From Mimachlamys varia (taxonomy: Eukaryota; Mollusca; Bivalvia; Pectinida; Pectinidae), in assembly GCA_947623455.1 (NCBI GenBank), contig OX392533.1, positions 35,508,729 to 35,572,728 of the forward strand: 64,000 nucleotides of DNA, written 5' to 3'. Each line of letters opens with the position of its first letter. Within the stretch, counting starts at the first letter, position 1. The translations under genes were made by a program, and so were the position numbers. Under the pieces are notes generated by a model. It did no database searches. It was not told the origin of the DNA and saw only the letters and a list, made by a program, of their open reading frames with translations. Below, in pieces: positions 36,401-49,200 of this stretch.

Positions 36401-39023
36401 CACATATGCTGCACCTCCCAAATATAGTAATAGATACAGTATGCTGAAAAAATGAATTAAACTGCATCATACAGCTGTTTCGTCCTCTTAGGACTCTTCA
36501 GTGATGCTAGGGGCCAAAAGGTAGGAATCCAAAATTTCTAAACTAATGTAGAAGCAGACAGGTCAGGTGCGTAAAACCCCTTTAATTTATGAATTTAGAA
36601 GTAAAATTAAACTAGTTCTGTATAATTTCAAATTGTGTACTACGAAAATGTGTATATTATGTACCGTACCACTATATTCAAATGAGTATTAAAGGGAAAG
36701 TTTATGCACGGCGGACTGTACATGATGGCTATATTTAAGGTCTTTCTGACCCTTATGGAATGAAAGACTTCACTTATTAATTTTCATTTCTACTTTTCTA
36801 ATTCTCATTCATCCATAAAATTTCAAAATGAACTATTCCAATTCTTGTATTGGAAGGGTTTAAGTATGACTTTAGGGGTAAATGAGTTAAAAGAAGACTT
36901 GCTTGCCATGTGTAACAAAGTAGGCATGCTGATATGATATATCACAGCAGGTTTACCAGGTGGGAAGTATTAATTAGCCTAGGTGCTGTGATTTGTTATT
37001 GAAGTAAAGTAGTTGTTAATTAGGTCTCTGTCTATTACATCAGTAAACAGGGGCAAGGTGAAGCATGGGTCAGATAAGTGACACCAAATGTTGATTTCGG
37101 AATATGATACTTCTACGAAGGGGATTAGTAATTATAAGTATAAGCTAGTGTAGTCATAGGGTGAGTCTGTACAATGAGAAGACCATGGAGTAGGTCTTAT
37201 ACTATCTGTACCAAGAGAAGCTTAAGACTCAGGAGGGCTACACTATCTGGCTAAGTGCTAGTAAAGATGTAGAAGATATATGATTTGACAATTGACTTAG
37301 CCAGACTGAGACACATCCCCGAAGTACTTTAATTCAGCTTAATGATGTTGTAATACCATGAACATGTACTTGTGATGTCGGTGTATTTTACGATCACGAA
37401 TAAACTTTCTAGTATCCAATATTACGTGTCGTTGCTGAATTGTGTCATACATGTAGTCTTTGGACTCCAATATTAGGTTCCAAATTTATGTAAACTTCAC
37501 TCATTCCACCCTGAAGGCACAATGGAGTTAATCAAGGCACAATGGAGTTAATTAAAGGTGTATGGGTAAAAATGAAAATAATGTCTGTCACCTTGACTGG
37601 AATCAATTTAAATTTGCAACACTTTCAAGAAATATTTTCACTAAATTATACATTTTATTGTAAAGGAAGGCAAAAAATAAGATCCTTGAGGATACAGTAT
37701 TAATTTAAAAGAAACCGATTCAAACAATTTAAATGAAAACATGAAGCAAAATGAGATTTTACTGAATGTTTCCATCGATATCCTGCGTGTAAATTGAATT
37801 CCCTTTATCTATACATTAATACACCACTGGGAAAAATTCTATTAATCTGACACAATGTTACATAACATCAACGACATGCTGTTGGCCGTTTAATCACCAT
37901 AACTACTGCTTTCGAAGTATAAAATTGAAAAACATTAATGCTTATGTAATGTTATTGATGTCAATCAATACATACCAGATTAGATCGCAAGTACCGATGC
38001 GGTTAATGAAACGGCAATAGTTTCACCGATGTTAATTAAACGGTGATAGTTTCGGCCTGTAAATCTTGATACCATCACACGAGGGTAATTCATGCTAATT
38101 ACAACTTTGAAGTTTTCTCTGCAAACTTCCCCATGAGTATAAAATCGCAACATTGTGTTTCGCAAGCGACAATTCAGCGCTACCATGCAACGGATGACAC
38201 AAGAGGGTTATACTGTTGCCTGCATCTCCAGATATATCTACTTTAAAAGCACCAGCCGATTAGGTCTCCCGCATATATCAGTCACCGCTGAACGTTATGA
38301 CACGGTGTAAAACCTCATACATTTCTTTGGTCAATAACGTTTTGTCGTTCGTGGAAGATTCATTGCGTGGAACAAGTAGTATATATTGTATATGGGACAG
38401 AATGATAAATGTGGAAAGAAATTTCTCTCTCATGATAACAAGTCAAGACTATCTTTCAACGGTGAGACAGTTATTGTGTTTATCAAAAACCAAGTGTTAA
38501 CGGTTATTTTGATGCATGAATATTTCATCCAGTTCGATATAAACAATTTCCAATGAAAGTTTTATAGAAGATTTAAATACGAACTAAAAGAGGCCAATTG
38601 GGCCTGTACTTTAAATGACCTGTAACTTAACTTATCCACCCCTGAAGACACATTTCAACCATTCCCTTTCAATGGTTGGAATAGTTCATTATGATATTTC
38701 AGGGGAGAATGACTCAGCGGTTCAATCGCTTCTTTCCTGTATAATCATGCAAAACTGAATTTGCCCATTTTTTATCTGGTTATAATTATTTTACTATGAT
38801 TGTATGCAGAATGCGGCTTTCTGATTGGTTGAATTGTTTTTTTCATACCTCTATGAAAAAAATCCGAAATGGCACGAAAGAGTGACAATACGGCAATTGA
38901 CGTTGCGTATTGATTTGTAAAAAAGAATCTGTTGTTAGATCAGTCAAATTGTACATATAAACATGTTTTAAATTTGAAAATAAGTTTAAAAAATTAATTA
39001 TAAGCGTTGATGTCAATAATTAT
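36401..39023. other. Long non-coding stretch
   Basis: At 38588-38720 a short block (aaaagaggccaattgggcct, then ccacccctgaagacacattt) resembles another hairpin-headed element; part of it recurs at 61535-61615. No exon was recognised. Confidence 0.45.
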
Positions 39024-39076
39024 TTTTAGTTTCAATAGGGTTATGAAAAAAAATTTCATACCCCAATGAAACTAAA
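39024..39076. repeat. Hairpin-forming inverted repeat
   Basis: The arm tttagtttcaatagggttat and its near-perfect inverse (ataccccaatgaaacta) are separated only by an A/T loop. It lies directly beside the start of the 155-bp-repeat element. Confidence 0.75.
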
Positions 39077-39078
39077 AA

Positions 39079-40506
39079 CAAGAGATCCCAGAGGGATCTT
39101 GGCGCCCACCAACAAATGATCTAAGTTTGTTTTTTGAAAGATGGTTCTTTTCTCTTCTTTCGATTGTCTCTTAGGTGTTGATTAAGTGTGAGCAGAGACT
39201 CTGGTGGGACACAGATGCATTTTTTTGTTTTTTTTTGTGAATTACATTGTCGTTTCCTTATTCTTAGCATAGCTAGGCACCAGGAGGAACCTACATATGA
39301 AATTTGTGAAAGTTCCCTTCAGTATATTCTCAGAAATAGGGATAACAAACTTCAATTGTCAAAATCCAAGATGGCTGCCTGTCGGCCATGTTGTTTTCCG
39401 ATCTGTCCAAAAATGGAATATGCACAACTAGGGACCAAGGTGAACCAACAAATGAAATTTGAGAAAGATACCTTCAGTACTTTCTTAGAAATAGCGATAA
39501 CAAACTTCAATTGTCAAAATCCAAGATGGCTGCCTGTCGGCCATATTGTTTTCTGATCTGTCCCAAAATGGAATATACACAACTAGGGACCAAGGTGAAC
39601 CAACACATGAAATTTGAGAAAGATACCTTCAGTAATTTCTGAGAAATAGCCATAACGAACTTCAATTGTCAAAATCCAAGATGGCTGCCTGTCGGCCATG
39701 TTGTTTTTGGATTGGTCCCAAAATGCAATATGCATAACTACACACCAAGGGGAACCTACACATGAAATTTGAGAAAGATCCATTCAGTACATTCTCAGAA
39801 ATAGCGATAACAAAGTTCAACTGTCAAAATCCAAGATGGCTGCCTGTCGGCCATGTTGTTTTCGGATTGGTCCAAAAATGCAATATGCATAACTAGGCAC
39901 CAAGGGGAACCTACACATGAAATTTGAGAAAGATCCATTCAGTACATTCTCAGAAATAGGGATAACAAAATTCAAATGTCAAAATCCAAGATGGCTGCCT
40001 GTCGGCCATCTTGAATTCAGATCGGTCCCAAAATGGAATATACACAACTACGGACCAAGGTGAACCTACACATGAAATTTGAGAAAGATACCTTCAGTAC
40101 TTTCTTAGAAATAGCGATAACAAACTTCAATTGTCAAAATCCAAGATGGCTGCCTGTCGGCCATGTTGTTTTTGGATTGGTCCCAAAATGCAATATGCAT
40201 AACTACACACCAAGGGGAACCTACACATGAAATTTGAGAAAGATCCATTCAGTACATTCTTAGAAATAGCGATAACAAACTTCAATTGTCAAAATCCAAG
40301 ATGGCTGCCTGTCGGCCATGTTGTTTTTGGATTGGTCCCAAAATGCAATATGCATAACTACACACCAAGGGGAACCTACACATGAAATTTGAGAAAGATC
40401 CATTCAGTACATTCTCAGAAATAGCGATAACAAAGTTCAACTGTCAAAATCCAAGATGGCTGCCTGTCGGCCATGTTGTTTTCGGATTGATGATGGTGGG
40501 CTAAAA
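39079..40506 (+). mobile_element. ACAAGAG-type element carrying eight 155-bp units
   Basis: The 5' end is acaagagatcccagagggat with a short palindrome, then gcgcccacc. The core has eight copies at an exact 155-bp period (ccaagatggctgcctgtcgg at 39366, 39521, 39676, 39831, 39986, 40141, 40296 and 40451). The 3' end is gatggtgggctaaaa. The cccacc near the 5' end and ggtggg near the 3' end are inverted, and the element ends CTAA. The design is the same as the element at 46211 despite an unrelated core. Confidence 0.75.
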
Positions 40507-40626
40507 TTGTCATCAATGCTTAAATATATGTGATTTTAGGGATGATTGGGAAATAATAACCATTTTGGAAAATATTTTCAAGACATAATTTTAAATATTA
40601 CAAATAGCTTCAAATCATTATATATA

Positions 40627-41955
40627 CAGTAAACTCCACTTAATGTCACGTCGGTTAATATCACTTTTCGGTTATTATCACGTTTTCTTCATGCACCGTT
40701 TTTCCTGCTATATAATCTATGTAATGCCATTCTTTTAATATCACTTGTTTCCAGGTGGATTTCGGTTAATATCACTTTTTTTTGGCCACTGTCACACAAA
40801 AATTACAGATAAATGTTAGAAATAATTTCAAATAAATGCCCCGGGGACACGAGTTTCACACCTGAAATCGCTATGTAAACAATGCCGTGGTCAGCTGCGT
40901 CTCTTTCACACCTACCTGATCACTGCAGTACTATAGTCAAACAATAGATTGACTTGGCATACCGGAGCAAAGATTATACCTTCGGGTGAGGGAACCCATA
41001 CTTTTGTAATCTTATCTAACGCCATGTGTGATTTAATGTGTTCCTAACACAAGTTCTATTTTTCATTTCAGCTCGTCTTAGATTGAATTCACGTTGTCGT
41101 GAAGAAGGCTTATGTTACAAGTGAATGGTCTTCCGTAAACATGACGAAATATTGATTGAAATTAAAATAAAAAGTGTCTTTTAAACAATAAGTGTCCAAT
41201 TAATTAATTTAAGCTAATGTTCACGTAAAATGCAAAGATATCGTCTTTGTTTTGATTTTTAAATAGCCATGGAAAGTATGACGCCGACATGCCGTGATTC
41301 TAGGCCGGCTGGTGAATAAGTGCCGAGACTAAATCTTATCGCATGGTTGTTTTATTTGCATAGAGGTCATCCAATGAAACGTCACGTTTCAAAGGTAGAA
41401 GTTCATTTCGCGGTAGCGGTATACAAATGACAAACTCTGTGAAAACGATGTCGCACTTGCAGCGAATATCTAAAGAAATTAAACAAACAACAGATTTCAC
41501 AAGCAAAAAACCAGTATACATATCAAGATAACGGTAAATATTTACGGAGTGTCATGATTTCAAAACATGAATTTGATGCAGAATACCAGCCACTTGTATG
41601 CCTAACATTACATCACTACAGTAGGCCTACTGCAGTAAACAATCGTAGTACGTTTCGTGTGAAGCTAGCCTACTAATAATATTACGTACGAACAATATAT
41701 ATGAAAATAAGTGCATTCCAGAATAAAACCAAAGATTATACTGTCACTGGAGTGAAAATAGCATTGTTAGTGATAAAATATCTTTATTCAACAATCTTCT
41801 CTGTTGAGTCACAGCACTACGACATTTAACCAAGTCCACTTCCGGTTTTGAGGGCTGAAAAATGTCAGAAAATACGTTTTCTTTTAATATCATGTTCCGG
41901 TTAATATCATGTTTTCCCCGAACAAATGAGAAGTGATATTAAGCGGAGTCTACTG
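40627..41955. mobile_element. pogo-like TIR element without transposase
   Basis: The left end is cagtaaactccacttaatgt; the right end is the inverse (gatattaagcggagtctactg), giving about 25-bp TIRs with a few mismatches. TA flanks both ends (40625-40626 and 41956-41957). The motif ggttaatatcac repeats just inside both ends. The CAGT start and TA target fit the pogo branch of Tc1/mariner. The 1.3-kb interior has no recognisable transposase, so it is non-autonomous. Confidence 0.75.
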
Positions 41956-41957
41956 TA

Positions 41958-43540
41958 TTGAAATAGGATAACTTTTAAGCTAAGTTATAATCAACCCCTT
42001 TGAATCTGTAATCTATAAGCCAAATATCATTATTCTATAAAATCTTAAGTTCTTAAAAAATATTTAAAATATCATGAATGAACAACAGGAAAACAACACG
42101 ATTGCATTGGACAAAATATTGACATTGACTGCAATCAATATATATCCTTTCTGCGATCCCTAAAATTAAATTTCTTCTTCTTCAGATCTTCCCTTTTGAA
42201 GTCCTACGAGACAAATTTCCCTCCAGGGATTTAAAAGTGGTTTTCAAATATTTTATTGAGTTACATGGTAAAAAGAAAGAAAACTGATGTTGCAAACAAA
42301 TTTAATTCAATCTCATAATGCTACTTTACCTTGTAAAATGGAAATAAAAGTTGGCCTGACAAATATTACAAAAGCAATTATTGAAATTCTGGGATAAAAA
42401 TGTGCAACTTTTAGCATTTTACCGAAATAATGTCGCCTATTTTCTAAACATCTCTGATTGCATGGGTCTATGAACTAGCAATTATCCTGTGAAAGAATAA
42501 TTAGAAAATGATGTTTTGCTCGTGAACTTAACAAATAATTTCATGCCTAAGGGGAATCAGAAGGCTTTAAAACTATGTAAAAAAGGCATTTAATTCTGTT
42601 GATTTCTCATAAATAAAATTATCGAAACCTGCGAGATTAATTTGAGCGAATTGTCCTATATCTCTGACATTTACAGAGTAACGATACATTCCAAACAACA
42701 TGCAAAAAAAGTTTCTGCTCATGTTCAGATTACGATTTTCAAATCTTTTCATTATTTATTGAAAAATCAATCGCAAGGTGATCAAGATGAGTGGTTTGAC
42801 CTTTTGTATTTGATGTGTTTTAACAAATTAACTTTCGACATTTCTCAACTTGTTTCTTTAATTTTTATGTTGAAAATAATTACAAAACAAATTGATAATA
42901 TTCAGCAAGTTGAGGTCGTTGTACAGAGAAGTTTCACACATTAATTGGAAAACATTTCTCAAATAACCTTTCAACAATTTAAATGATACATTTCTCTTCA
43001 GGATACGATCAAGCAACATCAACTGTTCTAGACAGTATGTGTAAGTCTTAACTCCTTGCCTGCGGCTGGTGGTCAGCACCGCCCAGACATTTGTTACCAC
43101 CAAGCCACTGCCGGTGGGAGCTCCCGCCTGGTTGATATTCTCAGAAGTACTTTTGTTTCCTAAATAAAAGCATTACATCGCTACCCACAATTCCTCAGCC
43201 TCGAAAACCAGTGGAATAAATTCCACTGATATTTTTACTAGGATTATCTGATATGTAAGTTGAAAAAATGAAATACATCATAAATTTGAAAATAAAAGTT
43301 GATTTTTTCCTAAAAATTACTCAGTGCCAGGGTCTGGGGAGATAACTCCAATACTTAGCAAGCAAAGAGTTAACAGACCTATAAGTCCAAGACTTTGTGG
43401 AATCTCCTAGAAGATTGACTGATGGTATATAAATTAATTTCTATAGCTTAGATCTTAGATTAGCTAAAATTTATCATAAAAATATTTTTGTCAAAGTGTA
43501 ATCTTCTTATATGTGACTTTAAATTGGCACCTGACACAAT
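41958..43540. other. Non-coding AT-rich stretch
   Basis: Open frames at 42642-42944 (+) and 42858-43103 (-) have no recognised family. Confidence 0.5.
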
Positions 43541-43544
43541 CTTT

Positions 43545-44525
43545 ATGAGAAAACAAGAATTACACATAATTATATGTGTCACCTGTCCCATTTTGTCCTT
43601 ATCATATGCATTTTATTTCAAGTTTGGCTGCTCTTTAAAGCTGTTATACTTGGTGAGACAAGAATTACGCGTAATTATATATGTGTCGCCTTTCCCGCTT
43701 TGTCAATAGTGAAAGTGTTCGTAGAGTCATAATTCACCTATATAGCAAATTTGATTGAAATCGGACAATATTGAAATTTTGAAACGGAAATTGCGATAGT
43801 TTTCATAGAGACCTAATACACCTACATACCAAGTTTGAGTGAAATCGGACAATATCTAAATTTTGACCAATCAGTGGCAAGGATATGGCGGCCAATTTGC
43901 TGAATCATGAAACAGAAGTTGTGATAGTGTTTGTAGAGTCCTAACACACCTACATACCAATTTTGAGTGAAATCGGACAATATCTAAATTTCGACCAATC
44001 AGTGGCAAGGAAATGGCGGGCATTTTGTTAAATCATGAAACGGAAGTTGCGATAGTGTTCATTGAGTCATAATACACCTACGTACCAATTTTGAGTGAAA
44101 TTGGACAATATCTAAATTTCGACCAATCAGTGGCAAGGAAATGGCGGGCATTTTGTTGAATCATAAAACGGAAGTTGCGATAGTGTTCATTGAGTCATAA
44201 TACACCTACATACCAAGTTTGGTTGCTGTAGCTTTTATACTTAGTCAGAAACAGCCTAATATGCAAGAGCTATAAACGCAAAACTTTAACGTTGTAATTC
44301 CAGAAATTTGAGATTTTTACCCCAAAAAAGCAGAAATCCAGGATTTTGTTTTAGCCCAGTAGGCTCTACTACCCATGCTTCATCTATGAATGAAGTTTGG
44401 TTGATGTAACTTTGTCAGAAACAGAGCTAAACACAAAACTTTAACATTGTTGACGCTGCCGTCGCCGTCGGAGAAAGTAACCCCTATGTGCCGCCTTTCG
44501 TCGGAGGCGACACAAAAATTGTTAT
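43545..44525. mobile_element. Element with ~126-bp tandem core and gtgtcgcc/ggcgacac ends
   Basis: The left end has acaagaattacgcgtaatt, with a perfect 14-bp palindrome aattacgcgtaatt, and gtgtcgcctttcccgctttg. An older tandem version starts at 43545. The core holds about four units with acaccatac-like text: gttcattgagtcataataca, gaaatcggacaatatctaaa, ccaatcagtggcaaggaaat. The right end has cgtcggaggcgacacaaaaa, inverse to gtgtcgcc. The class is unknown; the 5' acaag start is shared with the other tandem-core elements. Confidence 0.6.
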
Positions 44526-45554
44526 ACTTTGCGAGAAAATTGATTTTTTTCCCATCAAAGAACAGAAATTGTAGGTTTTTACCCCAAAAATACAAAAGTC
44601 ATTGAAATACTAGAAAAGAGTGTAATGTATTCAGGTAAACATCCTACAGAAATCAAAGAACCCAAATTTGGTTGCTCTAGTTTTTATACTTTTTCAGAAA
44701 CAGCCTAATATATATGCAATAGCTAAACGCAAAACTCTTAATGTTTTTTCAAAGTCCATAAATTTGATATTTTTACCCTAAAAAGCAGGAATCAATGACA
44801 TACGTTAAGTGCAGTAGGCAATTCTTTGGATTTTTCTATCAAGAGTTTCTTGTTAGGTTAGGTACCACTCAGGGTTACTTTGTTTAAGACTTATTTTTGC
44901 ATGGTCATCAACTGGATTTTTTTTTTCATAATTTTTCAGAATCCCGAAAATTTCCCTAAGTCACGTATATTGGGCCTTTAAAGCAAGAACATAAAGTACA
45001 AAGATTGTCCCAGCCGTCACTCACAGTTGTAATCATATCGAAGCAATGCACTCCTCCAAACTGCCAAGGACACATGAACCATTAATACCGCTAAATCTTG
45101 ATAATTATGATAATGTGACCATCCCTCAGGCTAGTACGGGCCTGACACAACAAGGTGCTTTAACAATTAAATCGTAACAGAACGAAGACCATGTCATGTA
45201 TAGTCACGGCCCAAAATAGATCAGCTCCTCGTCAGACTTAGCAAGAGCTTGCTGAGGGCCTAATACTGCTATCAAAAACATTTCTATGAATGGTGCCAAA
45301 AGGATGGTCATTACTATTTTAAGAAACGTTACAAATCGGTAAATATTCAGTTTCCTGTTTACATCTTCCAATAGCCACCCAAGCCGCAGTCAAATACTGT
45401 AAATGAACGTATTTTAGTGGTAATTTTATTTTTAATGATTTTGCACTGAAATCATTCCGTTAAATTAGACGGCACTAATTTTAGTTTTTTTGTATACCGT
45501 GATTTCTACGGGAAGTGTCTTGTGAGTGCGCAAATTAATAACTAATTAGTAAAC
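44526..45554. other. Non-coding stretch
   Basis: A block near 44640-44740 repeats text of the preceding element (tttggttgctctagtttttat, cagaaacagcctaatat). Confidence 0.5.
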
Positions 45555-45746
45555 TAGAAATGTCTGTGAGACGTAACTGCCCCGGCCCCCATATGAAATT
45601 AGTTCTTCATGCTTCGTTATTAATCAGTAGTTATTTAAATAAGCTGGTTACATTAACATGGGACGGGATGGGACGGGATGGGACGCGACGGACATGGAAA
45701 ACACTAATATATGCCCCCTAATTTCATGGTGGGGGCATACAAATTG
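45555..45746. mobile_element. TIR element with GGGAC-type core, copy 2
   Basis: The left end, aaatgtctgtgagacgtaac with cccccatatgaaattag, and the right end, cccctaatttcatggtgggg, are inverted. The core is only about 30 bp of gggacgggat. It matches 22435-22698, where the core is about three times longer. Confidence 0.7.
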
Positions 45747-45899
45747 CCTATTGGTTGTGCAATATTTGAGTGCGCCAAAATAACAATTACAGTTACAGTA
45801 GTAAACGGTTACTGTTAACCGATTATCCTGAAATAAGCCGGCAGACCTCAAAGTGCACCACATGATCTCTGAATCAAAAGTCAGAATATGCTATTTATG

Positions 45900-46205
45900 G
45901 GACATCAACATAATATTTTTTGGCAGTTGCATTTGTCAGACAAAAACATGACATTAACAGGAATGTGACATTAAGAGAAACACATTTTTTCACTAAATCT
46001 AGTGCATTTCAAATCTCCATAACTAAAAGTAAGCTATTCAATGTATATATGAAGATGTATCAATCTATAGATAACAATATTTCATAAAAAAAAAAAACAC
46101 TTTTTTTTTCGTTATTTTTTTTAAAATTTTTATGCAATAGTTTGAAAAAGTTATATCTGAAATCAATAGAAATGACATCATTTTCTGGATATTTTGTGTG
46201 ATTAT
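45900..46205. mobile_element. MITE-like element, copy 2 (inverse of 28490-28860)
   Basis: Its reverse complement matches the element at 28490-28860 over much of its length (gattttagtgaaaaa-type block, atagcttacttttagttatg, aatattgttatctatagatt). It is interrupted by an A/T homopolymer patch at 46088-46130. Confidence 0.6.
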
Positions 46206-46210
46206 TTTAA

Positions 46211-49200
46211 ACAAGAGGCCCAATGGGCCTGCATCGCTCACCTGGTATCAATCTCTGACTTATATTATAGTGTAACCCTAAAGTCCCCTAAAATCTTTGA
46301 CTGTAAGACATTTAGAAGAACATCTTAAGATTTAAACATATTTTACCCCTGTGACCTTATAAGACAACATCATTTTCATTTCCAAACTTTGTTTGGCTTC
46401 ATCCCAGGACGCTACCAGCCAAATATCATGTCTCTAGGCAAATCAAGATCAAGGTCATTTCTTTTTGCAAACTTTGTCTTGCTTCATCCAAGAAACCTTT
46501 CAGCCAAATGTCATGCTTCTAGGGCTTTTGGTACTTCAGAAGAAGTCGTTTGAATGTTTTAACAGATTTTACCCCTGTGACCTTGAATATAGGTCAAGGT
46601 CATTTCTTTTTGCAAACTTTGTCAGGCTTCATCCAAGGAACCTTTCAGCCAAATATCATGCTTCTAGGGCTTTTGGTATTTCAGAAGAAGTCGTTTGCAG
46701 GTTTCAACAGATTTGACTCCTGTGACCTTGAATATAGGTCAGGGTCATTTCTTTTCGCAAACTTTGTCGGGCTTCATCCAAGGAACCTTTCAGCCAAATA
46801 TCATGCTTCTAGGGCTTTTGGTATTTCAGAAGAAGTCGTTTAAAGGTTTTAACAGATTTGACCCCTGTGACCTTGAATAAAGGTCAAGGTCATTTCTTTT
46901 CGCAAACTTTGTCCGGCTTCATCCAAGGAACCTTTCAGCCAAATATCATGCTTCTAGGGCTTTTGGTATTTCAGAAGAAGTTGTTTAAAGGTTTTAACAG
47001 ATTTGACCCCTGTGACCTTGAATATAAGTAAAGGTCATTTCTTTTTGCAAACTTTGTCGGGCTTCATCCAAGGAACCTTTCAGCCAAATATCATGCTTCT
47101 AGGGCTTTTGGTATTTCAGAAGAAGTCGTTTGAATGTTTTAACAGATTTGACCCCTGTGACCTTGTATATAGGTCAAGGTCATTTCTTTTTGCAAACTTT
47201 GTCAGGCTTCATCCAAGGAACCTTTCAGCCAAATATCATGCTTCTAGGGCTTTTGGTATTTCAGAAGAAGTTGTTTGCAGGTTTCAACAGATTTGACTCC
47301 TGTGACCTTGAATATAGGTCAGGGTCATTTCTTTTCACAAACTTTGTCGGGCTTCATCCAAGGAACCTTTCAGCCAAATATCATGCTTCTAGGGCTTTTG
47401 GTATTTCAGAAGAAGTCGTTTAAAGGTTTTAACAGATTTGACCCCTGTGACCTTGAATAAAGGTCAAGGTCATTTCTTTTCGCAACTTTGTCGGGTATCA
47501 TCCAAGGAACCTTTCAGCCAAATATCATGCTTCTAGGGCTTTTGGTATTTCAGGAGAAGTCGTTTAAAGGTTTTAACAGATTTGACTCCTGTGACCTTGA
47601 ATATAGGTCAAGGTCATTTCTTTTCGCAAAATTTGTCGGGCTTCATCCAAGGAACCTTTCAGCCAAATATCATGCTTCTAGGGCTTTTGGTATTTCAGAA
47701 GAAGTTGTTTAAAGGTTTTAACAGATTTGACTCCTGTGACCTTGAATATAGGTCAAGGTCATTTTTTTTCGCAAACTTTGTCCGGCTTCATCCAAGGAAC
47801 CTTTCAGCCAAATATCATGCTTCTAGGGCTTTTGGTATTTCAGAAGAAGTCGTTTAAAGGTTTTAACAGATTTGACCCCTCTGACCTTGAATATAAGTCA
47901 AGGTCATTTCTTTTCGCAAACTTTGTCGGGCTTCATCCAAGGGACATTTCAGCCAAATATCATGCTTCTAGGGCTTTTGGTATTTCAGAAGAAGTTGTTT
48001 AAAGGTTTTAACAGATTTGACTCCTGTGACCTTGAATATAGGTCAAGGTCATTTCTTTTCGCAAACTTTGTCCGGCTTCATCCAAGGAACCTTTCAGCCA
48101 AATATCATGCTTCTAGGGCTTTTGGTATTTCAGAAGAAGTCGTTTAAAGGTTTTAACAGATTTGACCCCGGTGACCTTGAATATAGGTCAAGGTCATTTC
48201 TTTTCGCAAACTTTGTCTGGCTTCATCCAAGGAACCTTTCAGCCAAATATCATGCTTCTAGGGCTTTTGGTATTTCAGAAGAAGTCGTTTAAAGGTTTTA
48301 ACAGATTTTCTCCTGTGACCTTGAATATAGGTCAAGGTCATTTCTTTTCGCAAACTTTGTCGGGCTTCATCCAAGGAACCTTTCAGCCAAATATCATGCT
48401 TCTAGGGCTTTTGGTATTTCAGAAGAAGTCGTTTAAAGGTTTTTACAGATTTGACCCCTGTGACCTTGTATATAGGTCAAGGTCATTTCTTTTCGCAAAC
48501 TTTGTCCGGCTTCATCCAAGGAACCTTTCAGCCAAATATCATGCTTCTAGGGCTATTGGTATTTCAGAAGAAGTCGTTTAAAGGTTTTAACAGATTTGAC
48601 CCCTGTGACCTTGAATATAGGTCAAGGTCATTTCTTTTCGCAAACTTTGTCGGGCTTCATCCAAGGAACCTTTCAGCCAAATATCATGCTTCTAGGGCTT
48701 TTGGTATTTCAGAAGAAGTCGTTTAAAGGTTTTAACAGATTTGACTCCTGTGACCTTGAATATAGGTCAAGGTCATTTCTTTTCGCAAACTTTGTCCGGC
48801 TTCATCCAAGGAACCTTTCAGCCAAATATCATGCTTCTAGGGCTTTTGGTATTTCAGAAGAAGTCGTTTAAAGGTTTTAACAGATTTGACTCCTGTGACC
48901 TTGAATATAAGTCAAGGTCATTTCTTTTCGCAAACTTTGTCCGGCTTCATCCAAGGAACCTTTCAGCCAAATATCATGCTTCTATGGCTTTTGGTATTTC
49001 AGAAGAAGTCGTTTAAAGGTTTTAACAGATTTGACCCCTGTGACCTTGAATATAGGTCAAGGTCATTTCTTTTCGCAAACTTTGTCTGGCTTCATCCAAG
49101 GAACCTTTCAGCCAAATATCATGCTTCTAGGGCTTTTGGTATTTCAGAAGAAGTCGTTTAAAGGTTTTAACAGATTTTCTCCTGTGACCTTGAATATAGG

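Noticed and set aside
36401..38590. Possible further DDX1 exons in the long spacer regions
   Set aside because: I looked on the minus strand for the expected neighbouring motifs and saw none. A profile search would be needed to exclude short diverged exons.
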